Shown here in pieces: positions 16,432 to 24,663 of a DNA stretch of 64,000 nt (its first letter is position 1; every line of letters starts with the position of its first letter). The notes under the pieces were generated by a model, which saw only the letters and a program-made list of their open reading frames with translations, had not been told where the DNA came from and did no database searches. This DNA is from an uncultured Lachnospiraceae bacterium. Lineage in GTDB: Bacteria > Bacillota > Clostridia > Lachnospirales > Lachnospiraceae. The stretch spans positions 7,984 through 71,983 of the forward strand of contig CAJTPM010000008.1 in the NCBI GenBank assembly GCA_910578085.1, in the 5' to 3' direction. A program made the translations under genes and the position numbers.

Positions 16432-16484
16432 GTAAGCCGGGTTTAAAGTGTGACGGAAGGAAATATGCGGAACTGGAATAGGAG
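16432..16484 (+). repeat. Degenerate copy of the repeated leader upstream of thioredoxin
   Basis: GTAAGCC, TTTAAAGTGTG and TGCGGAACTGGAATAGGAGG (16465-16484) match the 3' half of the leader elements at 109-171 and 2373-2444 in the same order. The upstream hairpin half is not recognisable. The last segment again runs straight into the ribosome binding site. Confidence 0.5.
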
Positions 16485-16492
16485 GAAAGAGC

Positions 16493-16801
16493 ATGGCAGC
16501 ATTACATTTAACAACAGAGAATTTCAGAAAAGAAGTATTGGAGTATGAGGGGACGGCGATGGTGGATTTCTGGGCGTCCTGGTGCGGCCCCTGTCAGATG
16601 GTGGGCCCGATCATTGAGGAGATCGCGGAGGAAGTGAAGGATGCGAAAATCTGCAAGGTAAATGTGGATGAGCAGCCGGATATCGCGGGAAAGTACAATG
16701 TGATGTCTATTCCCACCATTATTGTTTTTAAAAACGGGGAACCGGCTACGGTTTCTGTGGGGGCGAAACCGAAGGCAGAGCTTCTGGCGCTGCTCAGGTA
16801 A
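16493..16801 (+). CDS. trxA: Thioredoxin
   Basis: 102 residues with the active-site WCGPC, preceded by VDFWAS, and the cis-Pro region SIPTIIVFKNG. It reduces protein disulfides in the cytosol and is recycled by the reductase encoded next. AGGAGG lies eight bases before the ATG. The leader shares the terminal segment of the dispersed leader element. Confidence 0.95.
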   Translation: MAALHLTTENFRKEVLEYEGTAMVDFWASWCGPCQMVGPIIEEIAEEVKDAKICKVNVDEQPDIAGKYNVMSIPTIIVFKNGEPATVSVGAKPKAELLALLR

Positions 16802-16825
16802 GAGAAGGGAAGAAAACCTGATGAT

Positions 16826-16845
16826 AGGAAGCATTTTTGCTTCCT
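16826..16845 (+). other. Hairpin between trxA and trxB
   Basis: Perfect palindromic stem AGGAAGCA/TGCTTCCT with a four-base loop and no T run after it. It may stabilise or process the trxA-trxB transcript, or act as partial attenuator. Confidence 0.45.
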
Positions 16846-16896
16846 GGAATCTTTATGGCTGCACAGGAATTATTTTGTGCGCAGGAACGGAGCATT

Positions 16897-17886
16897 ATGA
16901 AAGATGTGATTATTATCGGTGCGGGAACCGCCGGGCTGACTGCGGCGATTTATGCCCTGCGGGCAGGGAAGAGTGTTTTGGTGCTGGAGCAGGGAAATTA
17001 CGGCGGGCAGATCATCAATACGCCGAAGGTGGAAAATTATCCGGGAATCGAGCAGATCTCCGGCTATGAATTTGCCGCAGGTCTGTTCAGGCAGGCGGAA
17101 AAGCTGGGGATGGAGTACCGCAGCAGAAAAGTGACGGGTATCAGGATGGAAGAGGAGGCGGCAGCAGATGGTTCCACTGGAGATCTTGCCGCCGCCTGTG
17201 GGGCTGCAGAGGGCATGGAAGCCGGTTGCTTCGCTGACGTAAGAATACCCTGCAAAATCGTAGAGACTGCGGAGGAGACTTACCGCACAAGAGCGTTGAT
17301 CCTTGCCACCGGGGCAAAGAACCGTCCGTTGGGTATCGAAAAAGAAGAGGAGTATACGGGCCGGGGTATTTCCTATTGCGCCACCTGTGACGGTATGTTT
17401 TTCAGAGGAAAGAAGGTAGCAGTAGTGGGCGGCGGGAATACGGCCTTAGAGGATGCGGCGTTTCTCTCCAATTACTGCGAAAAAGTATACCTGATCCACA
17501 GAAGAGACACATTTCGCGGTGAGGAAAAACTGGTGAGAGAACTGCAGGCGAAAGAGAATGTGGAGTTTCAGCTGAATAAGACCGTACTGGCGCTGGAGGG
17601 AGAGCTGACTTTACAGGCAGCAGTGCTGTATGATAAAATAAGCGGCGAAGAAAGCAGGCTGGAAATAGACGGTCTGTTTGTGGCCATCGGACAGGTGCCG
17701 GAGACGGAAGTTTTTGCCGGACTGGTGGAGCGGGATGAAAATGGCTATATTGTGGCGGGCGAGGACTGCCATACCAGCATAGACGGAATTTTTGCGGCGG
17801 GCGACTGCCGGAAGAAAACTGTCAGGCAGCTGACAACCGCAGCGGCGGACGGCGCTGTGGCGGCACTTGCAGCAGCGCAGCTGTGA
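16897..17886 (+). CDS. trxB: Thioredoxin-disulfide reductase
   Basis: 329 residues, with FAD motif GAGTAGLTAA near the N terminus, redox-active CATC, NADPH motif GGGNTALEDA and C-terminal FAD motif GIFAAGDCR. It transfers electrons from NADPH to thioredoxin. Start at ATG 16897 (MKDVIIIGAG). Residues of about 85-120 (EEEAAADGSTGDLAAACGAA and on) form an Ala/Gly/Glu-rich insertion of about 35 residues not seen in typical TrxB, located in the FAD domain before ILATGAKNR. The 231-bp gap after it holds no gene I can support. Confidence 0.92.
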   Translation: MKDVIIIGAGTAGLTAAIYALRAGKSVLVLEQGNYGGQIINTPKVENYPGIEQISGYEFAAGLFRQAEKLGMEYRSRKVTGIRMEEEAAADGSTGDLAAACGAAEGMEAGCFADVRIPCKIVETAEETYRTRALILATGAKNRPLGIEKEEEYTGRGISYCATCDGMFFRGKKVAVVGGGNTALEDAAFLSNYCEKVYLIHRRDTFRGEEKLVRELQAKENVEFQLNKTVLALEGELTLQAAVLYDKISGEESRLEIDGLFVAIGQVPETEVFAGLVERDENGYIVAGEDCHTSIDGIFAAGDCRKKTVRQLTTAAADGAVAALAAAQL

Positions 17887-18117
17887 GATGGCGCGGTCAG
17901 AAAGTGCAGAGCAGGCAGGAGATGGCGCAGGCGGACGATGCTGTGAGCATGGGGCAGTGCGGACAGAAGGTTCTGCAGAAATAAGACAATATGGGCGGGA
18001 GGCGTTACGAATGCGGGCCGACACAGAGAACAGCCTACAGAGTGATAGCATCAGCTCAGTCCGCAAAGAGGCAGCGCAGGCAGTGGTGACGCCGCAGGAC
18101 AAAACAGGAGTATACAG

Positions 18118-18537
18118 ATGAAAAAAATTTGGGCATTATATAAAAAATTTGAGGAGATCGTCAACTATCTGATTGTCGGTGTGTTGACTACAATAGTCAG
18201 CTGGGCGGCCTATGCTCTCTGCAAACTTGTCATGGACGTAGATAATGCGGTCATGATGCAGATCGCGGTGATCATCCGCTGGGTTGCGGGCGTGGTGTTC
18301 GGTTATTTTACGAACCGCAGGTTTGTGTTTAAGAGCAAAAATCCCGACATGCTGAAAGAGGCGGCGGGCTTTGCTTCATCGAGGCTTGTGACGCTGTTTC
18401 TGGATATGTTTGTGATGTGGCTGCTCCCCACTATTTTCCACGTAAACGACTGGATTGCCACGTTTATCTCTGCAGTGCTGGTGACGGTGATGAACTATAT
18501 TTTCAGCAAGTTTATTGTATTTCGGAAAAAGAAATAA
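18118..18537 (+). CDS. GtrA-like flippase family protein
   Basis: 139 residues with four membrane helices. FNYLIVGVLTTIVSW-like N terminus (here VNYLIVGVLTTIVSW) and FGYFTNRRFVF in the middle are diagnostic of the GtrA family, small membrane proteins that move polyprenyl-linked sugars or support cell-envelope glycosyltransferases. AGGAG lies eight bases before the start. It stands alone here, far from the glycan island. Confidence 0.9.
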   Translation: MKKIWALYKKFEEIVNYLIVGVLTTIVSWAAYALCKLVMDVDNAVMMQIAVIIRWVAGVVFGYFTNRRFVFKSKNPDMLKEAAGFASSRLVTLFLDMFVMWLLPTIFHVNDWIATFISAVLVTVMNYIFSKFIVFRKKK

Positions 18538-18574
18538 AAAAGTTTCAGAGATGGAAAAGTATAATTTTTAGTAC

Positions 18575-18603
18575 TTGACAAGACCGCCAATGCTATGTAA
18601 AAT
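18575..18603 (+). promoter_or_regulatory. SigA-type promoter of tRNA-Arg(ACG)
   Basis: TTGACA (18575-18580), 17-bp spacer and TAAAAT (18598-18603), 33 bases before the tRNA. Confidence 0.8.
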
Positions 18604-18636
18604 AGGAAAGTACGAACAATTGATTCGTAGACATAA

Positions 18637-18710
18637 GTACGTGTAGCTCAGCTGGATAGAGCGTCTGGCTACGGACCAGAAGGTCGTGGGTTCGAATCCT
18701 GTCACGTACG
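18637..18710 (+). tRNA. tRNA-Arg (ACG)
   Basis: 74-base cloverleaf; acceptor GTACGTG/CACGTAC, anticodon ACG in loop CTACGGA, discriminator G. Its A34 would be read as inosine after TadA action. Confidence 0.93.
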
Positions 18711-18712
18711 TG

Positions 18713-18749
18713 AAAAGCCTTGTAAGCTGTATAGTTTATAAGGCTTTTT
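18713..18749 (+). terminator. Terminator after tRNA-Arg
   Basis: Stem AAAAGCCTT/AAGGCTTTT directly after the tRNA, ending in a T run. Confidence 0.8.
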
Positions 18750-18787
18750 GTTAATAGGAAGAATTTATCACGCAGGAGGAAAGGCAT

Positions 18788-20386
18788 ATGGCGAAACTGC
18801 TGGGAAAATTAAAAAGAGTGGTATTCAGTCGTCTGGTCATCACGATCGTACTGGTGGCGGCACAGGCGTACTTTTTGTTTTCGACATTTTACTGGCTCAG
18901 CAGTTATATGCCTGTCATTTCCATTCTGCTGACGCTGCTCAGCGCGGTTCTGTTGATCTATATTGTAAACAGAGATATTGATCCGGCTTTTAAGCTGACC
19001 TGGGCGATTCCGTTGTGTCTGTTTCCACTGCTGGGAGGCCTGTTGTACCTGTATGTGGAAGGAGATTTTATTACCCACGCCTTCAAAAAGACAGTCAACC
19101 ACAGAATAGAGGAGGGAAAGCCCTATCTGAAACAGAATAAGGAAATTCGGAGAAGACTGAATGAAAAGACATGTTCCATGTCGGCGATATCCCGCTACGT
19201 GGAGAGTGTGGGTGGTTTTCCCACCTATGAGAATACGAAAGTCACTTATTTTTCCTGCGGGGAGGATAAATTTGCCGACCTGCTGCCGGAGCTGGAGAAG
19301 GCAGAGCATTTTATCCTGATGGAATATTTTATTATATACGAGGGGACGATCTGGGACAGCATTCTGGAAATACTGTCAAGGAAAGTATCTCAGGGCGTTG
19401 ACGTAAAGCTGATGTATGACGGAACCTGCGCAATCAACGGGCTGCCGAGAGGGTATGAAGAGAAGCTGAAGGCCGCAGGAATCGATGTGAGAGTTTTCCT
19501 GCCGGCAGTTCCCTTCTTCTCCACCTACCAGAACAGCAGAGACCATCGGAAAATTCTTGTGATAGACGGGAAAATGGCATACAACGGCGGTATCAATCTG
19601 GCAGATGAATATGCCAACAGACGCCACCCCTACGGCCACTGGAAGGATACCGCGGTGAAGGTGGAGGGGGATGCCGTGCGAAGCTACACCGTGATGTTTT
19701 TCAATCTGTGGTACAGCATTGGACCGGAGAGCGGTAAAAATTTTATTCCCGGGGACTATCTGAAATACCTGCCGGAGGATAATGCCGAAACGAGAAAAGA
19801 ACTTTCCTCACAGAAAGAGGGATGGGACATACCGGAGAGCGGCTATGTGATGCCCTATGGGGATGGGCCGAATTCCAGGCATGCTCTGGCGGAGAATGTC
19901 TATCTGGATATGCTGAATCGTGCCAACCGCTATATCCACATTATGACGCCTTATTTTATCAATGACAACGCGACAATGCGGGCCTTTAAGTATGCGGCGG
20001 AGCGGGGGACGGAAGTGAAACTGATCGTGCCCCATATTCCCGATAAAAAGTTGATATACGATGTGACGAGAACAAATTATCCGGTGCTTTTGCGGGCAGG
20101 CGTAAAAGTTTACGAGTATACGCCAGGGTTTGTACATGCGAAAGAGGTGGTGGCGGATGGCAACAAGGCGGTCGTGGGATCGATCAATTTTGATTTCCGC
20201 AGCCTTTACCACCATTTTGAATGCGCGACCTATATCTACAGGAATCCGGTGGTCGCCGAGATAGAGGCGGACTTCCAGAAGACGCTTGAGGCCTGCCAGG
20301 AAGTGACCATGGAGTACTATAAAGCCATCCCCTGGCACCACCGCCTGATCGGCAAAGTCCTCAACTTCTTCGCCCCGCTTTTATAG
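18788..20386 (+). CDS. cls: Cardiolipin synthase
   Basis: 532 residues. Two N-terminal membrane helices (about 15-35 and 38-65) precede a phospholipase-D-type catalytic domain with two HKD motifs: HRKILVIDGKMAYNGG and HAKEVVADGNKAVVGS. The enzyme condenses two phosphatidylglycerol molecules into cardiolipin at the membrane. AGGAGG lies seven to eight bases before the ATG. Length and layout match bacterial ClsA. Confidence 0.92.
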   Translation: MAKLLGKLKRVVFSRLVITIVLVAAQAYFLFSTFYWLSSYMPVISILLTLLSAVLLIYIVNRDIDPAFKLTWAIPLCLFPLLGGLLYLYVEGDFITHAFKKTVNHRIEEGKPYLKQNKEIRRRLNEKTCSMSAISRYVESVGGFPTYENTKVTYFSCGEDKFADLLPELEKAEHFILMEYFIIYEGTIWDSILEILSRKVSQGVDVKLMYDGTCAINGLPRGYEEKLKAAGIDVRVFLPAVPFFSTYQNSRDHRKILVIDGKMAYNGGINLADEYANRRHPYGHWKDTAVKVEGDAVRSYTVMFFNLWYSIGPESGKNFIPGDYLKYLPEDNAETRKELSSQKEGWDIPESGYVMPYGDGPNSRHALAENVYLDMLNRANRYIHIMTPYFINDNATMRAFKYAAERGTEVKLIVPHIPDKKLIYDVTRTNYPVLLRAGVKVYEYTPGFVHAKEVVADGNKAVVGSINFDFRSLYHHFECATYIYRNPVVAEIEADFQKTLEACQEVTMEYYKAIPWHHRLIGKVLNFFAPLL

Positions 20387-20403
20387 GGTTGAAAGGCTGT
20401 TTT

Positions 20404-20611
20404 TCAGTTTAGGCCACGCCGATAAAGTAGCCCGGATTGTGATTGGATTCTCAAGGAGCCTCTTAAAAGGCGTCGGCACTTAGCGAATGGGGAATTTTCA
20501 AAGAAAATTTCACATGAGCTTAGTACCGCTACGCTTTTTACAAAGCGAGAGCGTGGCGACGGAGAATTCAATCACAATCCGGGCGGCCTCTTCTCGGCTC
20601 CCCCGAACTGA
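20404..20611. repeat. 208-bp element with 44-bp terminal inverted repeats (MITE-like), in a gene-free gap
   Basis: The ends 20404-20447 and 20568-20611 are inverted copies sharing TCAGTT at the tips and GCCCGGATTGTGATTG at the inner end, with a few mismatches between. The interior includes GAATTTTCAAAGAAAATTTC and encodes no protein. This is the layout of a miniature inverted-repeat element or of a large foldback RNA. I see no clear target-site duplication. The rest of the 20387-20764 gap holds only the leader of the next gene. Confidence 0.6.
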
Positions 20612-20764
20612 ACCCAAATAACCGCCTGTTTATGCATTTTTTAGATTCCTTTTATGGTAAAGAGCAGCAAAATGTGATACACTTTGATAATACACACAGA
20701 GTATTGTGCAGAAAGCAGCACAGAGAACAGGCAGGGGAAGCAGGAAAAGGAACGGAAATATTTC

Positions 20765-21205
20765 ATGAACAGATATGAATTTATAAACGCACTGCGGGCA
20801 GCGCTAAACGGAAAGGTTCCGGCAACAACGGTAGAGGATAATGTTCAATATTACGAGGAGTATATTGAAGTGCAGTTAAGGCAGGGCAGGGGTGAGGCGG
20901 AAATTCTGGCAGCCCTTGGAGATCCAAGACTTCTTGCCAGAACGATCATTGAGGCGAATAAGTATGCCGAGGGAACGGAGACCTATGGCGGAGATGGCTA
21001 TGGGGAGATTCCCGCAGGCGGCAGTGGCAAAGGTTTCTGGCAGTGGTATCAGGAGAGGCCGCAGTGGGTGCATACGATCATGTCAGTTCTGATTGCCATG
21101 TTTGTGCTGTTTATTGCCTTTACGGTACTGCAGGCATTGTTTCCCTTTATTCTGATTATTGTGGTGGCGGCTTCCCTTTATCGGCTGATCAGACAGCTCC
21201 GATAA
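20765..21205 (+). CDS. DUF1700/HAAS-type membrane protein
   Basis: 146 residues. The N terminus (MNRYEFINALRAALNG, then VEDNVQYYEEYIEVQLRQG and EILAALGDPRLLARTI) matches the helical HAAS/DUF1700 domain often found with PadR-type regulators. A Gly-rich linker and two membrane helices (about 95-140) follow. Start ATG 20765 is preferred to an earlier in-frame ATG because it begins the conserved domain. No PadR gene is adjacent; the function is unknown. Confidence 0.75.
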   Translation: MNRYEFINALRAALNGKVPATTVEDNVQYYEEYIEVQLRQGRGEAEILAALGDPRLLARTIIEANKYAEGTETYGGDGYGEIPAGGSGKGFWQWYQERPQWVHTIMSVLIAMFVLFIAFTVLQALFPFILIIVVAASLYRLIRQLR

Positions 21206-21346
21206 TGGACTGACTGTTGATGATGCGGGATGTATGCGTGCTGAAGCAGGCCTGCGTGTAAAATAAAAGGAATCTGTTTCAAAATTATTTTAAAATAATG
21301 TATAAACAGCCGTATTGTGAGACATACTACTGAATGTAAATAAAAA

Positions 21347-21456
21347 ACAGCCCGGCAAAGCCGGACTGTTCGCCACTTTTCGATAAGCCTTCTCCGTCAG
21401 GGGGAAAGCAGGATTCGTCGAAAAGGATCCCGTAACCTTATGCAGCGGGAGAAGGC
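21347..21456 (+). ncRNA. Structured leader with two mutually exclusive or pseudoknotted stems
   Basis: After a strong hairpin (ACAGCCCGGC with GCCGGACTGT, 21347-21369), two interleaved stems appear: CTTTTCGA (21376-21383) with TCGAAAAG (21418-21425), and GCCTTCTCC (21387-21395) with GGAGAAGGC (21448-21456). Both are perfect, and they cross, so they must form a pseudoknot or alternate. The block ends about 14 bases before the ribosome binding site of the small gene that follows. On the opposite strand the first hairpin plus T run would be a terminator. Not a family I can name. Confidence 0.55.
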
Positions 21457-21482
21457 ACAATAAAAATTCAGGAGGTATGCAT

Positions 21483-21611
21483 ATGTCTAAGAATGACACA
21501 AACAAAACAGGTAATTCTCAGAACGAGTCTCAGAAGAATCAGAATCAGAATCAGAACCAGAACCAGAACAAGAATTCTTCTGAAAACAGCAAGAACAACA
21601 ACAATTACTAA
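21483..21611 (+). CDS. Small Asn/Gln-rich peptide
   Basis: 42 residues, starting MSKNDTNKTGNSQNESQ, dominated by Asn, Gln, Lys and Ser with an alternating Gln-Asn run, no Trp or hydrophobic core. AGGAGG lies seven bases before the ATG, so it is probably translated well. The CAGAAT/CAGAAC codon repeat (about 21537-21569) suggests slippage expansion. Composition recalls gamma-type small acid-soluble spore proteins, but no defining motif is present, so this is only a guess. A structured leader precedes it. Confidence 0.65.
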   Translation: MSKNDTNKTGNSQNESQKNQNQNQNQNQNKNSSENSKNNNNY

Positions 21612-21672
21612 GGGAAATACGAGAGAGGGAGGGCGAAAGCTCTCCCTTATTCGTTTCTGGGCGTAATTTTGG

Positions 21673-21701
21673 TTGACAGAGCAAATATCCTATTTTAATA
21701 T
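21673..21701 (+). promoter_or_regulatory. SigA-type promoter abutting the RNA methyltransferase start
   Basis: TTGACA (21673-21678), 17-bp spacer and TAATAT (21696-21701). The ATG at 21708 is exactly where transcription would be expected to begin, and no ribosome binding site intervenes. Confidence 0.65.
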
Positions 21702-21707
21702 AGGCTT

Positions 21708-22874
21708 ATGAGAAAATTTGAATTGATCGCTCCCTGCCATTTCGGGCTGGAAGCCGTGTTAAAAAAAGAAATTATTGAGCTGGGTTATGAAATTCTGCAG
21801 GTGGAAGACGGCAGGGTTTCTTTTGCGGGCGATGAAGAGGCTGTATGCCGGGCCAATCTGCATTTGCGGACCGCGGAGAGAATTCTGATTAAAATAGGAA
21901 GTTTTCCTGCAGTTACATTTGAAGAACTGTTTCAGGGGACGAAAGATCTGCCCTGGGAGAGCTATATTCCGATAGACGGTAAGTTCTGGGTGGCAAAAGC
22001 GGCCAGCGTGAAGAGCAAACTGTTCAGCCCCTCTGATATTCAGTCCATTATGAAAAAGGCTATCGTGGAGCGGTTAAAGGGCGTGTACCGTGTAGGATGG
22101 TTTGGAGAAGAGGGAGCAAGCTTTCCGCTTCGCGTGTTTATTATGAAGGATATGGTGACCGTGGGGCTCGATACTACCGGAGAATCATTACATAAACGAG
22201 GGTATCGAAAACTGACGGCGAAGGCGCCCATTGCGGAAAATCTGGCGGCGGCGCTTATTATGCTGACGCCCTGGAATAAAAACAGGATCCTGGTGGATCC
22301 GTTCTGCGGCAGCGGAACGTTTCCGATCGAGGCGGCGATGATGGCGGCAAATATGGCGCCGGGACTGTCCCGCAATTTTCTGTCGGAGAACTGGGAACAT
22401 CTGCTTTTGGAAAAAGTATGGCAGGATGCGTTTGAGGAGGCCGAGGACCTTGTGGACCTGACGGTGGACACGGACATTCAGGGGTACGATATTGATGAGG
22501 AGATGGTGACGATCTCCAGAGAAAACGCAAAGCGGGCGGGGGTGGATCAGCTGATCCATTTCCAGAGAAGGCCAGTGGCTGCTTTGAGCCATCCGAAAAA
22601 ATACGGTTTTCTGATCACCAATCCGCCTTACGGGGAGAGACTGGAGGAAAAGGAGAAACTGCCGGAACTCTACCGGACTCTGGGTGAGCGGTATCAGAAC
22701 CTGGACAGCTGGTCCATGTATGTGATCTCAGGCTATGAAAAGGCGGAGTATGATATCGGTAGAAAGGCAGATAAAAACCGGAAAATTTATAACGGCATGA
22801 TGAAAACATATTTTTATCAGTATCTGGGACCGAAGCCGCCGAAAAAAAGGAGAGCAGGGGAGAGGGCAGAATGA
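21708..22874 (+). CDS. 23S rRNA guanine-N2 methyltransferase-like protein (RlmL/YpsC family)
   Basis: 388 residues: an N-terminal ferredoxin-like plus THUMP RNA-binding region (about 1-165) and a Rossmann methyltransferase domain with SAM motif DPFCGSGTFPIEAA and catalytic NPPYGERL. Family members methylate guanine N2 in 23S rRNA. The start is fixed by the conserved N-terminal MRKFELIAPCHFGLEA; no Shine-Dalgarno is present and the promoter suggests a leaderless message. Its end overlaps the next gene by four bases. Confidence 0.88.
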   Translation: MRKFELIAPCHFGLEAVLKKEIIELGYEILQVEDGRVSFAGDEEAVCRANLHLRTAERILIKIGSFPAVTFEELFQGTKDLPWESYIPIDGKFWVAKAASVKSKLFSPSDIQSIMKKAIVERLKGVYRVGWFGEEGASFPLRVFIMKDMVTVGLDTTGESLHKRGYRKLTAKAPIAENLAAALIMLTPWNKNRILVDPFCGSGTFPIEAAMMAANMAPGLSRNFLSENWEHLLLEKVWQDAFEEAEDLVDLTVDTDIQGYDIDEEMVTISRENAKRAGVDQLIHFQRRPVAALSHPKKYGFLITNPPYGERLEEKEKLPELYRTLGERYQNLDSWSMYVISGYEKAEYDIGRKADKNRKIYNGMMKTYFYQYLGPKPPKKRRAGERAE

Positions 22875-23893
22875 GAAAACTGATGATGTGGTCTGCTTTT
22901 CTGGGCGGAAGTATTCTGGCAGTCATGCTCGGACTCACGATCTGGCTGGGCTTAAACAGGGTGATCGTCATCGCTGATACAGGCAGCGTGACAGGGCTGA
23001 CAGAGCTGTCACATCTGGAGGAACTGCCGGGACATGAGCTTTTGCTGGAAGGAAGTGCGGGGGAGGAAAATTCCATCAGAATTCCCATGGAAAACGCCAT
23101 AGGGGCAGAGAACATCACCATGGAAAACCAGTATATCAGCAGACGTCTGGTGGTGAATGTCAGAGGCGGCACAGGATTTTTTTATGAGAATAACCGGATC
23201 ACGGGGTATGTGGAGCCGGTGCAGAAAGCTTCCTACACGGTGGAAAGTGAGGGAGTTACGCTGTATCTGCAACTCTCCGAACTGTATGAATATGAGAGTA
23301 TTCTGGATAAGGGATATCTGCAGGTGAATCTCTATAAGCCTTCCGAACGCTATGCGAAAGTTGTGGTTTTGGATGCGGATATATCGGAGGATCTGAGCGG
23401 GCCGGAAAAAGAGGCGCTCTATCGGATCGAAGAAAAACTGCAGGTATTATTGGAAACCGAGGGGATTCGGACCTACAGTGCGAAGGACAGACGGGAGGCG
23501 GCCGGGTTGGAGAGTACGCTGCAGCTGATCGATCAGACAAAGGCAAGTCTGTATGTGGGGATCCGGTTTGACCGGGATGAAGATACGGAGCAGTTCGGCA
23601 GTTATGTCTGCTACAGCAGCCTGTACTTCCGTCCCTGGTTTACAAACGGCAGCTTTGCGGATAAAATGGAGCGGGAACTGGTGACAGCCATAGAGGGACG
23701 GGCGTTAGGGCTTGTGGAAACGGAGGCTGGGATCTTACAGGAACTTTCCATCCCGGCGGTGGTGGTCTGCCCGGGCTATCTGAGCCATGAGACGGAAGGA
23801 AAACTGCTGCTGCAGGAGAGTTACCAGGACAGGATCGCAAAAGGGATCTGTGCCGGGATCCTGGGAGCTTATGAAACATTGGAAGAATATTGA
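22871..23893 (+). CDS. Amidase_3-like protein lacking zinc ligands (pseudo-amidase)
   Basis: 340 residues with an N-terminal membrane anchor (about 9-27). The C-terminal domain follows the N-acetylmuramoyl-L-alanine amidase (Amidase_3) pattern: a strand where VIDAGHGG is expected reads VVVLDADISED (165-174), the IHAN position reads VGIRFDRD (about 229-236), and the PAVLVEIGFLS position reads PAVVVCPGYLS (305-315). Both zinc His and the catalytic Glu are therefore absent (Cys310 replaces Glu). It is probably a cell-wall-binding or regulatory relative. It overlaps the RNA methyltransferase gene by ATGA, suggesting coupling. Confidence 0.65.
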   Translation: MRKLMMWSAFLGGSILAVMLGLTIWLGLNRVIVIADTGSVTGLTELSHLEELPGHELLLEGSAGEENSIRIPMENAIGAENITMENQYISRRLVVNVRGGTGFFYENNRITGYVEPVQKASYTVESEGVTLYLQLSELYEYESILDKGYLQVNLYKPSERYAKVVVLDADISEDLSGPEKEALYRIEEKLQVLLETEGIRTYSAKDRREAAGLESTLQLIDQTKASLYVGIRFDRDEDTEQFGSYVCYSSLYFRPWFTNGSFADKMERELVTAIEGRALGLVETEAGILQELSIPAVVVCPGYLSHETEGKLLLQESYQDRIAKGICAGILGAYETLEEY

Positions 23894-24013
23894 GGACAGT
23901 TGTAATAGCAGCCGGAAAACGTTTTGTAAGGTGAGTATGAAGTGACAGTGTTTTTGCAATTGCCGGGGATATAGCGGTAGTTTGGGAAAGGCTGAAAACA
24001 CGAAGGAGACAAC

Positions 24014-24625
24014 GTGAAGATCGTAGTAGCAACGGGAAACAAAGATAAGGTAATAGAAATAAAGGAGATCCTGCGGGATTTGGCGGCGGAAGTGGTGACC
24101 ATGAAGGAGGCGGGGCTTTTTGTGGAGGCGGAGGAAAACGGCACAACGTTTCTGGAAAATGCGGTGCTGAAAGCGAAGGCGGTGGCGACAGAGGCTGCAC
24201 AGAGTGAGGAGTGGAAAGACGCTGTTGTGATGGCGGATGATTCCGGTCTTGTGATCGATGCGCTTAACGGAGAGCCCGGTATTTACTCCGCCCGTTATCT
24301 GGGACACGATACATCCTACAGAGAAAAAAACGGTGATCTCATACGGAGACTTACCGGGATTTCGGATGAACAGCGGAGCGCCAGATTTGTCTGTGCCATG
24401 GCGGCGGTTTGCCCCGATGGAGAGGTGCTGACGACGGAAGGAGCCATGGAGGGGCGGATCGGCTATGAGGAGCACGGTGAAAACGGATTTGGTTATGATC
24501 CGATCTTTTATCTGCCCGAAAGAGGCTGCACAGCGGCAGAGCTGTCCTTAACAGAGAAAAACGGAATCAGCCATCGGGGAAAAGCGCTCCGCCGGATGAG
24601 AGAAAAACTGATGCAGATAAAATAG
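24014..24625 (+). CDS. rdgB: ITP/XTP pyrophosphatase (RdgB/HAM1)
   Basis: 203 residues with GTG start after AAGGAGA. Motifs: VVATGNKDKVIEIKEIL at the N terminus, MADDSGLVIDALNGEPGIYSAR, the ENGFGYDPIF loop and SHRGKALR at the end, which are diagnostic of Ham1 proteins. It hydrolyses dITP, XTP and related non-canonical purine nucleotides to monophosphates. It likely forms an operon with the phosphodiesterase gene 38 bases downstream, a pairing common in Firmicutes. Confidence 0.93.
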   Translation: MKIVVATGNKDKVIEIKEILRDLAAEVVTMKEAGLFVEAEENGTTFLENAVLKAKAVATEAAQSEEWKDAVVMADDSGLVIDALNGEPGIYSARYLGHDTSYREKNGDLIRRLTGISDEQRSARFVCAMAAVCPDGEVLTTEGAMEGRIGYEEHGENGFGYDPIFYLPERGCTAAELSLTEKNGISHRGKALRRMREKLMQIK

Positions 24626-24663
24626 AGTTGAATGATTTAAGGATATCCTGCGGAGGGGAACGG

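Noticed and set aside
17867..18121. 84-residue ORF between trxB and the GtrA gene
   Set aside because: It overlaps the end of trxB, has a skewed Ala/Arg/Glu/Ser composition, no ribosome binding site and no recognisable feature; the gap is better read as non-coding.
21340..21369. Plus-strand terminator at the first hairpin of the structured leader
   Set aside because: The T run lies on the opposite strand; on the + strand GTTCGCC follows, so it would not terminate + transcripts well.
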